A DNA stretch of 64,000 nucleotides from G958296245 sp965262055 (GCA_965262055.1 CBDHEI010000001.1:554432-618431); one strand, 5' to 3'; positions 42,648-52,110 are shown, counted from the stretch's first letter. Program-made: numbers and translations. Notes: a model not told the origin generated them from the sequence alone.

Positions 42648-42746
42648 GGCTAATAGATCCAAATTACGGCTGCGATTCGTTCTGGGACGACCTTTCAGGT
42701 GCACCGAGCACGCCCTGCCAGTTCGTCGGTTCAAATGCTACTGCCG

Positions 42747-42752
42747 TATAAT
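42747..42752 (+). promoter_or_regulatory. TATAAT -10 box ahead of the UvrD-type helicase
   Basis: A consensus TATAAT lies 18 bases before the ATG at 42770. No good -35 box was seen at 16-18 bases upstream, so the assignment is tentative. Confidence 0.4.
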
Positions 42753-42769
42753 GCACGATTGGGATTGAC

Positions 42770-45631
42770 ATGGAACCAAACGACCAAATCTCGGCCGAAA
42801 GTGCTTGGCTTCACCGCTTGTCCTCACCGGGTCCCGTGCGTGTCTCGCTAACCGGCGGGACAATTCACTTCGAAGAGCGCGTCGGGGACGTACAGGCCAA
42901 GATACCAGTCGGCACCATCGGCTCGATCACGGTCCGCCCGTCGTGGTTTTGGCACCGGTTGACGATTCGACTGACGGACGGTACCGAGCGGTCTATCGGA
43001 GGACTTGACAGGAGGGAAGCCTCCCTAATCCGCGATGCTGCGCTTGAGGAGGCTGCACGGATCCACGAAGCAGCCGTGACGGAAGCCGTCAGGAGGGCCA
43101 AGGCTCTGAGCCCGCGTCTGACGCGGCTGGATGAGGAGCTACGTCAGCTCTTCGCGGGCGACCGATATGCCAGATACCACGACTCACTCAAGCTCCACGC
43201 AGCTGTCGCGCCAACTCTTGGTGAGTGCGAGGGTCTTATCCGAGAGCACATCGAGCGAGAAGCGAGGGAGGCGCTAAGCCGGCTTGAGTCCCTCGAACCA
43301 GTTGAGAGTTTCGAGGCGGCAAGAAGGAAGGCGAACAGCCTCTTCGTGTCCAACAACGCTCATACAGTGCAGACCGCCACCCTCGCGGCGCTGCCGAACC
43401 CTCTCACGAGCGAACAGGCTGAGACCATCGCCACGGACGAGGACGTGACTCTCGTGCTTGCTGGTGCGGGAACTGGCAAAACCTCGGTCGTCGTTGGAAA
43501 GGTCGCCCACCTCGTGCGCAACCAGGGTGTGTCTCCGGACGAAGTTCTTGTGTTGGCGTTCAACAAGAAGGCGGTTGCGGAGATAAAAGGGAGGCTTACT
43601 GGTAACCTCTCCACAACGCGCGTCCATACCTTCCATGGGTTCGGCCACCGGGTCATAGCCGACGTCAAGAGGGCAAGGCCGACTGTGGCGAGGTTCGCGG
43701 GGGAGTCGGAACTGCCCGACACCCTTAAGAATATCCTTAACGAACTCTTGGATGACCCACAGGAATCGGACGCCACAGCCAACTTCATCGCCTCCTACCA
43801 CGGAGCCTACGAATCGGCCTTCGACTTCCACTCTCAGGACGAGTATGACGCGTACATACGCAGTGTCGAGCTTCGGACGCTCAGCGGCGTACGGGTCAGG
43901 AGCTTTGAAGAGTTGGAGATCGCGAACTACCTCACGAAGCATGGTGTGAAGTTCTGTTATGAACGTCCTTACCCTAAGTGGACCCAAACACCGGAGTACG
44001 GGCAGTATCGGCCAGACTTTTTTCTGCCCGACTACGACATTTACATTGAGCACAATGCGCTGGACAAGCTGGGCCGCCCACCGCGTGGTTGGAAGGGATA
44101 CAAGGAGAGGGTAGAGTGGCACACATGTACGCATATGAAGTACGGCACGAAACTCATCGAAACCTATAGCTGGCAGCACCGGGAGGGCATCCTCCTCGAC
44201 AAGCTGGGGGAGCGGCTTGAAGGGGAAGGGGTTCGGTTAGAGCGCGTTCCAGAACGAAAGTTGCTTTTGGAACTAGCCCGGCAGCTGATTGACTGGCTGG
44301 CCAAGCTGCTGGAAAAGTTCCTGAACCACGTCAAGACGAACGGCCTGTCGCCTGAAGAGTTACGCGCCCGTGCCAGTGAGCAAGGCACGCTGTGGCGTAA
44401 CGAAGGATTCCTCAAGGTCTTCGAGCAGGTGCGTACCCGATACGAACAACGGCTGAGCGCCGAAGGGAAGCTGGACTTTCATGACCTGATAAACAGAGCC
44501 GCTCACTACATTCGCGAAGGCAAGTGGGAAACGCCCTACCGGTACGTGCTGGTCGACGAGTTTCAGGACATATCTGCGGGTCGGATGAAGCTACTCAAGG
44601 CCCTTAGACGCGATGACACGGCGTACTTCCTCGTGGGCGACGACTGGCAGTCAATCAACCGCTTCGCGGGGAGCGACGTAGGACTCCTACGGAACTGCGG
44701 CGACTACCTGGGCCACGTACAAACCCGGACACTGAGCAAGACATTCAGATTCGGCGACGGCATTCTTGGTCCCTCGACCGAGTTCGTGCTTCGCAATCCA
44801 GAGCAGTGGAATAGGACGCTGACATCCGCGAGCGTCACCGACGACAGGGGTATCACCGTCATTTACGCCGACGATCCCGCCACCGGCCTCCAGCGCGCCC
44901 GGGAGGACATTCAGACATCTGCACGAGGCAATGGTCACTCCGTCTTGATGCTGGGGCGCTACAAATCGAGCGAGAAGGCGCTTCAAGGCAAGACACCATC
45001 GGAGGAGTTCAGCACTGTTCACAGGGCAAAGGGGCGCGAAGCGGATTACGTGGTCGTGCTCGACCTCAAGAACGGTCGCTGGGGATTCCCCTCACGAATC
45101 GAGGACAACTCGCTGCTTGAACTCGTGCTGTCCCCGGCTTCAGAGGGAGCCTACCCGTTCGCGGAGGAGCGACGCCTCTTCTACGTGGCGATGACCCGTG
45201 CACGCGTGGGTGCCTACCTACTGACCGATCCGGTCAGGCCTTCGACGTTCGTTACCGAGTTACTCGAGCAGTCTGGCAACCTGAGGCAGCTTGGTGCACT
45301 AGCGCCGGAGTGTCCACGTTGTCACAGGGGTCGCCTTCGGATGATGGACGGTAGCCGCGGTCAGTTCTGGGGCTGCACGGAATACTGGTCCGAGCCATCT
45401 TGCAGGTACAAGAGGGACGTTGAGACCGCCGAGGAGCCAGGAGCCGGTTACTGCATCCGGTGCAGGACTGCCTTACCTGCCAATCCAGAGCAACCGTATT
45501 GTGATCGCTGCTACACGATCTGGAATCGATACAAGAACGCAACTTACGAGGAGAGGTATTGTCACACGTGCGGGATTGAGCACACCACCACTCTGCTCAA
45601 GCCATTGTGTGTAGCCTGCCAGCTCTTTTGA
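42770..45631 (+). CDS. UvrD/helicase IV-type helicase with embedded nuclease-like insert and zinc ribbons
   Basis: This 953-residue protein has a ~205-residue N-terminal region, then Walker A in LVLAGAGTGKTSVVVGKVAH (231-238), LAFNKKAVAEI, VHTFHGFGHRVIAD, Walker B in VLVDEFQDISAGRMKLLKAL, VGDDWQSINRFAGSD, and late motifs STVHRAKGREADYVVVLDLK and RRLFYVAMTRAR. Between the first and second halves there is an insert with KFCYERPYPK then YRPDFFLPDYDIYIEHNALD, which looks like a PD-(D/E)xK or Vsr-type nuclease core. The last ~110 residues hold at least four Cys pairs (CPRC, C-x-SC, CIRC/CDRC, CHTC/CVAC), that is zinc ribbons. Such helicase-nuclease proteins often act in defence or repair. Confidence 0.8.
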   Translation: MEPNDQISAESAWLHRLSSPGPVRVSLTGGTIHFEERVGDVQAKIPVGTIGSITVRPSWFWHRLTIRLTDGTERSIGGLDRREASLIRDAALEEAARIHEAAVTEAVRRAKALSPRLTRLDEELRQLFAGDRYARYHDSLKLHAAVAPTLGECEGLIREHIEREAREALSRLESLEPVESFEAARRKANSLFVSNNAHTVQTATLAALPNPLTSEQAETIATDEDVTLVLAGAGTGKTSVVVGKVAHLVRNQGVSPDEVLVLAFNKKAVAEIKGRLTGNLSTTRVHTFHGFGHRVIADVKRARPTVARFAGESELPDTLKNILNELLDDPQESDATANFIASYHGAYESAFDFHSQDEYDAYIRSVELRTLSGVRVRSFEELEIANYLTKHGVKFCYERPYPKWTQTPEYGQYRPDFFLPDYDIYIEHNALDKLGRPPRGWKGYKERVEWHTCTHMKYGTKLIETYSWQHREGILLDKLGERLEGEGVRLERVPERKLLLELARQLIDWLAKLLEKFLNHVKTNGLSPEELRARASEQGTLWRNEGFLKVFEQVRTRYEQRLSAEGKLDFHDLINRAAHYIREGKWETPYRYVLVDEFQDISAGRMKLLKALRRDDTAYFLVGDDWQSINRFAGSDVGLLRNCGDYLGHVQTRTLSKTFRFGDGILGPSTEFVLRNPEQWNRTLTSASVTDDRGITVIYADDPATGLQRAREDIQTSARGNGHSVLMLGRYKSSEKALQGKTPSEEFSTVHRAKGREADYVVVLDLKNGRWGFPSRIEDNSLLELVLSPASEGAYPFAEERRLFYVAMTRARVGAYLLTDPVRPSTFVTELLEQSGNLRQLGALAPECPRCHRGRLRMMDGSRGQFWGCTEYWSEPSCRYKRDVETAEEPGAGYCIRCRTALPANPEQPYCDRCYTIWNRYKNATYEERYCHTCGIEHTTTLLKPLCVACQLF

Positions 45632-45965
45632 ATTCACAGCCAGTTGGCATTGACGCCCATTGAGCAGGCTACTTTGAAGGGTAGCTCCCCTTCTGAAACA
45701 GCTTCACACGTGCTGTCCCTCATGGGAGTCCTGGGACATCCTTGCCCGGACCATCGACTCCGCCCACCTGCGGCGGTAGGAGTCTCCGGCGACCCCCGAT
45801 TTCAGACCTTCTCGCCACCGCGCAAAAGTGCAACTCTCAGATGGTATTCACCCAAGGTCTTATAGGGGCGCTCATGTGAGTACCCTCATAGGATGTTTAC
45901 GCCCAACGTCTCGACCGCTCACACTGGACGGTAGACACCTGGCCCACGAAACGCCCAGACGCTGG
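45632..45965. other. 334-base gap with a possible decayed small gene
   Basis: No intact gene. Sequence from about 45644 reads LTPIEQATLKGSS and then, after a frame change, ESWDILARTIDSAHLRR and a stop at 45779. This resembles the end of the small protein that follows (RLLARMITRAHLRRQ), so it may be a broken paralogue. Confidence 0.3.
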
Positions 45966-46211
45966 ATGAGCGGGATGAGCAGCGCCAACGAAAGGAACCC
46001 ATCGACCAATCGCCGGATGACGGCGTGCTCCGCAGAGGAACGGGAGACGCTGCGGCGCGGGCTGCGCCTCCTCGCCCGGATGATCACCCGCGCCCACCTT
46101 CGGCGTCAGGCGTCCCGGCCCGTGACTTCGCCTAGGCCGTCTGATGAGCAACTCGCTTCGCCAGAACCAGGAGTTCGTAGGTTTGTGGTAGAATCGATAC
46201 GAATGCTGTAG
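45966..46211 (+). CDS. Small basic hypothetical protein
   Basis: An ATG at 45966 within a longer open frame gives 81 residues. It has AEERETLRRGLRLLARMITR then AHLRRQASRP, a single basic amphipathic helix, and an unstructured end. A decayed similar sequence lies upstream at about 45644-45780. Function unknown. Similar small Arg-rich proteins are common in mobile elements. Confidence 0.35.
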   Translation: MSGMSSANERNPSTNRRMTACSAEERETLRRGLRLLARMITRAHLRRQASRPVTSPRPSDEQLASPEPGVRRFVVESIRML

Positions 46212-46296
46212 CCTTGACACGGCATGCAATACTCGCCAACACAAGGAAGAGCATGAATATGATAGACTCTCTGACCAAAAGGAATCTGCCGATCCA

Positions 46297-46794
46297 TTGC
46301 CTGGCACTCCGAACGCGTTAGTTGAATTCAGACGGCGATATGATGCGCGCAAACCTCAGATGTCTGTCCTAGCCCATGCGCATGAGAGTTTGCCGTTGGA
46401 TCAAGAGTCCGGTCTGCGATTGCTCGGCTATGCCCCGGCCCAAGACGTTGACTACGGGGGTCCCCCGAGGTCTAGGCGAGAAAGGGGGCGTCACAGATAC
46501 CTATGGGTTATCAACGACAAGGGCGTACCATTTATCAGGGAAGTTCCCATAGTACATTTGGAATCGGGAATCCCGAAGCACACTAACCTGACAGGCGGGT
46601 GCCCAGCCTATGCTGCAGGAGAACTGTGGTTCCAAACCGCAGAATCACTTTTTGTGTCAGGTGGATCAGGGAGGTACGAACCGATCCATCCTGAACAATT
46701 TGATGACGCGGTAGGTGTGTTTGAAGCTTACGGATACACAGTCACATCACTCGGATGGGATGCACTTAGAAATAGTCCGAGCCGTATCTTATGA
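46297..46794 (+). CDS. Unknown protein coupled to an ImmA/IrrE-type peptidase
   Basis: The true start is unclear: a TTG at 46297 gives 165 residues, but the frame is open further up past AAGGAAGAG (46243), where no ATG is in frame. The sequence has a beta-rich part (RHRYLWVINDKGVPFIREVP then IVHLESGIPKHTNLTGG), a YAAGELWFQT segment and a C-terminal VFEAYGYTVTSLGWD. Its stop overlaps the ATG of the metallopeptidase gene (ATGA), so the two are made together. It may be a toxin-like or sensor partner; I do not recognise the family. Confidence 0.45.
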   Translation: MPGTPNALVEFRRRYDARKPQMSVLAHAHESLPLDQESGLRLLGYAPAQDVDYGGPPRSRRERGRHRYLWVINDKGVPFIREVPIVHLESGIPKHTNLTGGCPAYAAGELWFQTAESLFVSGGSGRYEPIHPEQFDDAVGVFEAYGYTVTSLGWDALRNSPSRIL

Positions 46795-48233
46795 GTACCA
46801 GCACAGATCGAATTGCTAGGATATTTGGATCGACCACAGCAAAGGACGTGGGTGCGGCAGCGCTTGAATCGAGACGGTCCTTTGTCCGGAGCAACTTCGA
46901 GATTGGTCCAGTGAAGGAAGGGCTGAGGCCGCCTGGACATATACTCACAGCTTGGGAAGCATATCAGAGCTATGGATTAGACATACTCGATGAGTCGATT
47001 GAATATAGTGGTGCCGCTCTTCTGGAATCAACCGGAGCGATTGAAAGAACGTTCTCTGGGCGGAGAAAGGACCTCGGGTTGTCGGTTGAGTCGGTAGCAG
47101 GTGCGGCGAGTGTCAATGTTGATGTCGTAAGACAAGCAGAACGACGAGCTAGTCATGTGCCGATAAGGGATCTGGAAACGGTTGCTTTCGTTCTTGGACT
47201 GGACGAGCGGCTACTGGCTTTTGACGAAGTTGGATGTGCAGACCGGCCTTTGGCCTTTCGCCTAAAAACTCTTCAACAACCTGCCGAAGCAGACTCTCCG
47301 CCAATTTCGGCGGGCACCGCGTTGGCATTTGCCGAAGCTGCATCGGTGATTCGCGTCCAATGGATGCTGATGGATTGGCTAGGCCAATCAAGCGCTACGA
47401 TGGATTTCCAGCCATTGAGTAACTACGGTTCGCGATTGAATCCAGCTTGGAGAGTCGGGTACAACTTGGCAGAGCAGACTCGTGCCCAGCTGGAGTTAGA
47501 GATGGGGAACAGGAATCCCGTCCGTTCTATGCGAGACCTCGTAGAGAAGGATCTTGGCATTCCTGTGGTCCAGGCACAGTTGCACCCCTCCATTGCTGGT
47601 GCCACTATTACAACAAAGGGTGTCAATGGACGTGAAGTTCGTGGCTTTGTCCTAAATACGCTCGGCGAAAACGCCAACGTTTGGGTGCGCCGAGCGACAT
47701 TGGCCCATGAGCTTGGTCACATCTTGTACGACCCAACCCAGGAATTGAAAGGACTGCGAGTTGATTCCTATATTGGGACACTTGCGAATCCAGAAGCTCC
47801 GAACCCGGACTATGTGGAACAGCGGGCCAACGCCTTTGCCATCGCATTTCTTGCGCCGCTTGAGTCGGTGCGTGAGATGACCCCGACACCGATAGAAGCA
47901 AGAGATGTCGGCGAGGTAATGCAAACCTTTGGCATTAGTTACACTGCCGCACGCTATCACGTGTTCAACGCTCACTACAGAGAAGACCTCTTGCCGGAGC
48001 AGACTGAGTTACCTGGGCCGTCTGAGGATTGGCGGATTGCGGAGGACTTCACTCTTGACTATTTTCCGGTTCGTTCAGTCTCTTCTCAGCGGCGAGGCAG
48101 GTTTGCTGGATTAGTAACCGCGTGTTACGAACGTCAGATGTTGTCGTCCTACACGGCGGCACTTTATCTGGGATGCCCCGAGCAAGAATTCTTGGAGAAC
48201 GTAGACGCTATTCAAGAATGTCATCCCTTATGA
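46791..48233 (+). CDS. HTH + ImmA/IrrE-type metallopeptidase
   Basis: This 480-residue protein has an N-terminal ~80 residues of unknown type, an XRE-like HTH at about 80-140 (RRKDLGLSVESVAGAASVNV then LETVAFVLGLDERLLAFDE), a linker, and a zinc peptidase domain with RRATLAHELGHILYD (about 303-317), where HELGH is the zinc-binding HExxH. A second conserved segment, YVEQRANAFAIAFLAPLESV, contains the downstream acidic ligand region. This is the HTH-ImmA/IrrE layout (HTH fused to peptidase), which usually cleaves a repressor after DNA damage or phage cues. It is coupled by ATGA to the unknown protein upstream. Confidence 0.7.
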   Translation: MSTSTDRIARIFGSTTAKDVGAAALESRRSFVRSNFEIGPVKEGLRPPGHILTAWEAYQSYGLDILDESIEYSGAALLESTGAIERTFSGRRKDLGLSVESVAGAASVNVDVVRQAERRASHVPIRDLETVAFVLGLDERLLAFDEVGCADRPLAFRLKTLQQPAEADSPPISAGTALAFAEAASVIRVQWMLMDWLGQSSATMDFQPLSNYGSRLNPAWRVGYNLAEQTRAQLELEMGNRNPVRSMRDLVEKDLGIPVVQAQLHPSIAGATITTKGVNGREVRGFVLNTLGENANVWVRRATLAHELGHILYDPTQELKGLRVDSYIGTLANPEAPNPDYVEQRANAFAIAFLAPLESVREMTPTPIEARDVGEVMQTFGISYTAARYHVFNAHYREDLLPEQTELPGPSEDWRIAEDFTLDYFPVRSVSSQRRGRFAGLVTACYERQMLSSYTAALYLGCPEQEFLENVDAIQECHPL

Positions 48234-48479
48234 GAACGTTGATCCGTGCTATTTGAGTTGCTCTGCTCGTCCCGATCGGAGACTGTGGGTCCCGACGGAG
48301 ACGAGCGAGGGCCAGATTTGGTGTAGTCGGTCCTCAATATCCGGCTGCATCTGTAATAGGCTCAGCGACGTTTCGACCGTCGACTTTCGGCACTCCATCG
48401 CCTCCATCCGGTCTTCTGCCTTCATCGGCCCGTTCAGTTGCGCCTCCATTCTCAACGCTGGCAATCTGCCTATTGGAAG

Positions 48480-48499
48480 GTGTATAGTAAGACAGTATA
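48480..48499 (+). promoter_or_regulatory. Shared operator-promoter sequence of the RHH-recombinase cassettes (copy 1)
   Basis: GTGTATAGTAAGACAGTATA, immediately before the RHH start. It matches the site of cassette 2 (52131-52150, minus strand) at 19 of 20 positions. It contains a GTATA/TATAC-type imperfect inverted repeat, suitable for binding by the RHH protein. Confidence 0.6.
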
Positions 48500-48726
48500 T
48501 GACCAATAGGCTCATCAACAGGAAGACCAAGACGATCACCTTTTCCCTGCCGCCTGAGATGGCCGAGCAGGTGCAGGACGTGATGCGCGAGGAGGGCCGC
48601 ACCATGAGCGAGCTCATCCGAGAGGCCCTCCGCAACTACATGGAGGAGCGGGAGTGGCTGCGGACCATCCGGTACGAGAGGCTCCGCGCTCGCCATGCCG
48701 AACTGGAAGATTCACCAGGAGATTGA
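48499..48726 (+). CDS. RHH (CopG/Arc-type) DNA-binding protein of recombinase cassette 1
   Basis: This 75-residue protein (KTKTITFSLPPEMAEQVQDV then MREEGRTMSELIREALRNYM) is a standard ribbon-helix-helix repressor: a beta strand with alternating polar residues and two helices. It is related to the protein at 51886-52110. A downstream large serine recombinase starts 11 bases after its stop. It probably represses its own operon via the shared operator. Confidence 0.75.
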   Translation: MTNRLINRKTKTITFSLPPEMAEQVQDVMREEGRTMSELIREALRNYMEEREWLRTIRYERLRARHAELEDSPGD

Positions 48727-48737
48727 AGGAGAACAGT

Positions 48738-50402
48738 ATGAAGAAGAAGCACCTACAGCCCCTAACGCCCGCAGCCCTCTATGCCAGGGTGTCCAGCGAC
48801 CGGCAGGACGTGGACCTGTCCGTGTCCGCCCAGTTGCGGGCTCTCAAGGAGTACGCCAGGGCCAACGACTACTCCGTGGCCCGCGAGTACGTGGACGAGG
48901 CCGAGAGCGGCCGCGTCGCCGACAGGCCCCAGTTCAGGGAGATGATCGAGGAGGGCAGCCAGCCCAAGGCCCCCTTCGACGTGATTCTCGTATGGAAATT
49001 TAGCCGCTTCACCCGCAAGCGCGAGCACGCCGTAGCCTTCAAATCCCAGCTGCGGCGCAAAGGCATCCGCGTGGTGTCCATCACCGAGCAGGCCGAGGAC
49101 AACGCCACCGGCAGGCTGCTTGAGGGAATCATCGAGAGCGTGGACGAATATTACAGCGAAAATCTTGCCCAAGAGGTCGTACGGGGAATGAGGGAGGCCG
49201 CGTCCCGGGGCTTCTTCCTCGGCTCGAACGCCCCCTTCGGCTACAGGAAGATCAAGGTCAGCGACGGGGCGAAGGAGCGCCCCACCCTTGAGGTTGACCC
49301 GGCCACAGCCCCCGTGGTGCGGGAGGTATTCGAGAAGTCCCTGCGGGGCAGCGGCCTCAAGGAGCTATGCAAGGAACTGAACGACCGGGGCATCACCAAC
49401 CGGGGCAAGCGCTGGTACAAGGGAACGCTCCACTACGTGCTGAGAAACGAGGCGTACACCGGAACCGCCGTCTGGGGTAAGGCCAGCAAGGGCCAGGAAG
49501 CCGCCGACCCTGTGCGTGTTGAGCGAGCGTGGCCCGCCCTGGTGTCGAGGGAGCTGTTCGAGGACGTGCAGCAGGCGATGAGTGACCGCGCCCCGAAGGT
49601 GCAGAGGCCCGGTAGAGTGGGGAGCAAGTTCCTGCTGAGCGGTCTGCTCAAGTGCGGGGTGTGCGGCAGGCCCTACTCGGCCCAGGGAGCCAAGAGCGGC
49701 CAGTTCGCCTACTACATCTGCGGCACCCTGTTCAGGGAGGGTGCGGGGACGTGCAGCGCCCGCTACCTGAACGCCCCGAGGCTGGAGACGTTCGTGGTGG
49801 AGAAGATCAGGGAGCGCATCCTGAACGAGGAGACCATCGTGGCGCTGGTGACGCTGGTGGCAGAGGAGATCGACGCGATGGCCGGAGAGCTGTCCGGCAG
49901 GCTGGAGGTCGTCGAAGCCGAGCTAACCGACGTGAGGAAGCGTCTTGAGAAGCTCTACGAGGCCATTGAGACGAGCGAGTTGACCCTTGAGGTCCTGTCG
50001 CCCCGCATCATGTCTCTGAGGCACCGCGAGGAGCAGTTGGAGGCTGCGAGAGAGGACGCCGAGACCCAGCTTGAGCAGCGCAGAGTGGAACTGCCCAACA
50101 CCGAGGAGATAGCGCGGTACGTTGCGGACTTCCGGGACTTCCTGAAGGATGGGACGATCCCCGAGCGCAAGGCGCTCATCCGCAACTTTGTTGAGGGCAT
50201 GGAGGTGGTGGGAGACGAGGCGACGCTGACGTACACGGTCCCCATGCCGAGCGACGGGGCGATGTCGGAATCGGCCTCGGTTCTTGATTTCGTCAAGTCC
50301 AGCCCACCAAACTTGACGGTAGACAGAACCGAGCCGTTCAGCGCCATCTCCTCGACGTCTCTCCCCGGTATGGGGCTGTCCTCGGGCATCGGAATTGTGT
50401 AG
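48738..50402 (+). CDS. Large serine recombinase, cassette 1
   Basis: The ATG follows GAAGGAG and gives 554 residues. The catalytic domain has ALYARVSSDRQDVDLSVSAQ with the nucleophile Ser19 in the YARVSS motif, and VWKFSRFTRKREHAV. Then come the recombinase domain (GTLHYVLRNEAYTGTAVWGK), a zinc ribbon (CGVCGRPYS ... YYICG ... TC) and a coiled coil (about 370-450). Large serine recombinases integrate or excise mobile elements between att sites. After YTVPMP the natural end seems lost: the last ~40 residues are antisense to the end of the opposing recombinase gene. Confidence 0.85.
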   Translation: MKKKHLQPLTPAALYARVSSDRQDVDLSVSAQLRALKEYARANDYSVAREYVDEAESGRVADRPQFREMIEEGSQPKAPFDVILVWKFSRFTRKREHAVAFKSQLRRKGIRVVSITEQAEDNATGRLLEGIIESVDEYYSENLAQEVVRGMREAASRGFFLGSNAPFGYRKIKVSDGAKERPTLEVDPATAPVVREVFEKSLRGSGLKELCKELNDRGITNRGKRWYKGTLHYVLRNEAYTGTAVWGKASKGQEAADPVRVERAWPALVSRELFEDVQQAMSDRAPKVQRPGRVGSKFLLSGLLKCGVCGRPYSAQGAKSGQFAYYICGTLFREGAGTCSARYLNAPRLETFVVEKIRERILNEETIVALVTLVAEEIDAMAGELSGRLEVVEAELTDVRKRLEKLYEAIETSELTLEVLSPRIMSLRHREEQLEAAREDAETQLEQRRVELPNTEEIARYVADFRDFLKDGTIPERKALIRNFVEGMEVVGDEATLTYTVPMPSDGAMSESASVLDFVKSSPPNLTVDRTEPFSAISSTSLPGMGLSSGIGIV

Positions 50403-51886
50403 CGCACCACGGCATTGTCGGGCATGACGACGATCTCCTTCACGAAGCTCTCGATGAAGGCCCTGCGCTCCGTCAGCTCGCTCTCTTTGAGGAACATGCT
50501 CATGTCCAGGGCGTAGGCCGTGATGGTCTCCACGTCGTCCAGGACCTCCCGCCGCTGTGAGAGCGTCGCCCTGCCCTCCTCCGCCGTAGCCTCCAGTTTC
50601 TCCTGCCGCTCCCGGTGCTCGCGTATCCTGGGCTTGAAGTCGTCGATGTCCAGGTCGGTGGTCTCCGCTAGGTCGTAGAGCCGTCCCAGCCTGCGCTTCA
50701 CGTCCACCAGCTCCGCCTCGATAGTTTCCAGCTTCTGCCTCTGCTCCTTTGCCACCCCGTCCATCTCCTCGTCCACCAGCTTCACCAACGTCCGGATGTT
50801 GGACTCGGTGAGCACGTTCTCCCGAATCTTGCCCACCACCTGCTTCTCGAAGCGGCGGGCGTTGAGCCTAGGGGCGTTGCAGGCCCCGCTGCCCCGCTTC
50901 AACACCGACTGGCAGACGTAGTAGGCGAACTTCCCGCTCTTGGCGTCCTGGCCGGAGAGCGCCCTGTTGCACGCCTTGCACCTGACCAGTCCGCTGAGGA
51001 GGTAGGTACTCCCCACCCTGCGGGGGTGGCTCCTCCTGGGTGCGCGGGAGCGCAGCTTGCGGTTCACCCTGCGGAACCGGGCCTTGGATATGATGGCGGG
51101 GAAGGCCTTCTCCACCCGCACCGGGTCCGCCTTGTCCTTGGCGTCGATGCCCCAGACCAGAGTCCCCGTGTACACCTCGTTCTTCAGGATGATGTGGACA
51201 CCGTTCTTGGACCAGAGCCTGCCGGTGGGGTTGGCGATGCCCTCGTCGTTGAGGGTGCGGGTGATGTCCAGGATTCCCCTGCCTGCCTCGGCCATGCCGA
51301 AGATGCGCTCCACCACGGGCGCGGTGGCCGGATCGGGTTCGAGGGAAGGCCGCTTCTTGGCTCCGTCCTGCACCATGAGCTTGCTGAAGCCGTAGGGAAC
51401 CCTGCTGGCGACCCAGAAGCCGCGGGAAGCGGCTTCCCTCATGCCCCGGACGACTTCTTGGGCAAGATTTTCGCTGTAGAATTCGTCCACGCTCTCGATG
51501 ATGGCCTCCATGAGCTTGCCTGTGGGGGAATCGTCGGCGTGCTCGGTGATGGAGACGACGCGGATGCCCCGCCTGCGGAGCATCGACTTGAATGCGACAG
51601 CGTGCTCCCGCTTCCTGGTGAACCTGGAGAACTTCCAGACCAAGATTTCCTTGAAGGGGGCCTCCGGCTTGGCTGCTTCGTCCAGCATCTTTTGGAACTG
51701 GGGCCGGTCGGCGATGCGGCCGCTCTCGGCCTCGTCCACGTACTCGCGGGCGACATGGTAGCCGTTCTTCTCAGCGTAGTCCCTGAGCGCCCGCAGCTGG
51801 GCGGCGACGGACAGGTCCACGTCCTGGCGGTCGCTGGATACCCTGGCGTAGAGCGCCGCCGGTATCAGATCGAGTCGGTCATTCAT
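49955..51886 (-). CDS. Large serine recombinase, cassette 2 (with antisense extension)
   Basis: The ATG overlaps the RHH stop by one base and gives 643 residues. The same motifs are present as in cassette 1: ALYARVSSDRQDVDLSVAAQ (Ser17), VWKFSRFTRKREHAVAFKSM, a zinc ribbon (CKACNRALS) and a coiled coil. The genuine protein probably ended soon after RYTIPMPEDSP and VLSTVKFGG. The final ~150 residues (for example SSVLGSSTLRCSSWVSASSL) are Ser-rich read-through on the antisense strand of cassette 1. Activity is possible but uncertain because of the tail. Confidence 0.8.
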   Translation of the reverse strand: MNDRLDLIPAALYARVSSDRQDVDLSVAAQLRALRDYAEKNGYHVAREYVDEAESGRIADRPQFQKMLDEAAKPEAPFKEILVWKFSRFTRKREHAVAFKSMLRRRGIRVVSITEHADDSPTGKLMEAIIESVDEFYSENLAQEVVRGMREAASRGFWVASRVPYGFSKLMVQDGAKKRPSLEPDPATAPVVERIFGMAEAGRGILDITRTLNDEGIANPTGRLWSKNGVHIILKNEVYTGTLVWGIDAKDKADPVRVEKAFPAIISKARFRRVNRKLRSRAPRRSHPRRVGSTYLLSGLVRCKACNRALSGQDAKSGKFAYYVCQSVLKRGSGACNAPRLNARRFEKQVVGKIRENVLTESNIRTLVKLVDEEMDGVAKEQRQKLETIEAELVDVKRRLGRLYDLAETTDLDIDDFKPRIREHRERQEKLEATAEEGRATLSQRREVLDDVETITAYALDMSMFLKESELTERRAFIESFVKEIVVMPDNAVVRYTIPMPEDSPIPGRDVEEMALNGSVLSTVKFGGLDLTKSRTEADSDIAPSLGMGTVYVSVASSPTTSMPSTKLRMSALRSGIVPSFRKSRKSATYRAISSVLGSSTLRCSSWVSASSLAASNCSSRCLRDMMRGDRTSRVNSLVSMAS

Positions 51887-52110
51887 CAGTCTCTCCTCCC
51901 TGTCTCTTCCTGCTCTGTAGTCGTGCGGGAGCGCAGCCGTTCCAGCCGCTCCCGTCTGCGCCACTCCCGTTCCTCCATGAACAGGCGTATACCCTGCCGG
52001 AGCAGCTCGCTCACGGAGAGGTCGTCCTCCTTCATCACCCGCCGCACCTGCGCCTCCATCTCCGGCGGCAGGGAGAAGGTGATGGTCTTGGATCTCCTGG
52101 GGGTGGTCAC
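51886..52110 (-). CDS. RHH DNA-binding protein of recombinase cassette 2
   Basis: A GTG start gives 74 residues. SKTITFSLPPEMEAQVRRVM then KEDDLSVSELLRQGIRLFME is a ribbon-helix-helix like that of cassette 1. GGGAGACAAGAGGAG lies ahead of the start. Its stop overlaps the recombinase ATG by one base. Confidence 0.75.
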   Translation of the reverse strand: MTTPRRSKTITFSLPPEMEAQVRRVMKEDDLSVSELLRQGIRLFMEEREWRRRERLERLRSRTTTEQEETGRRD

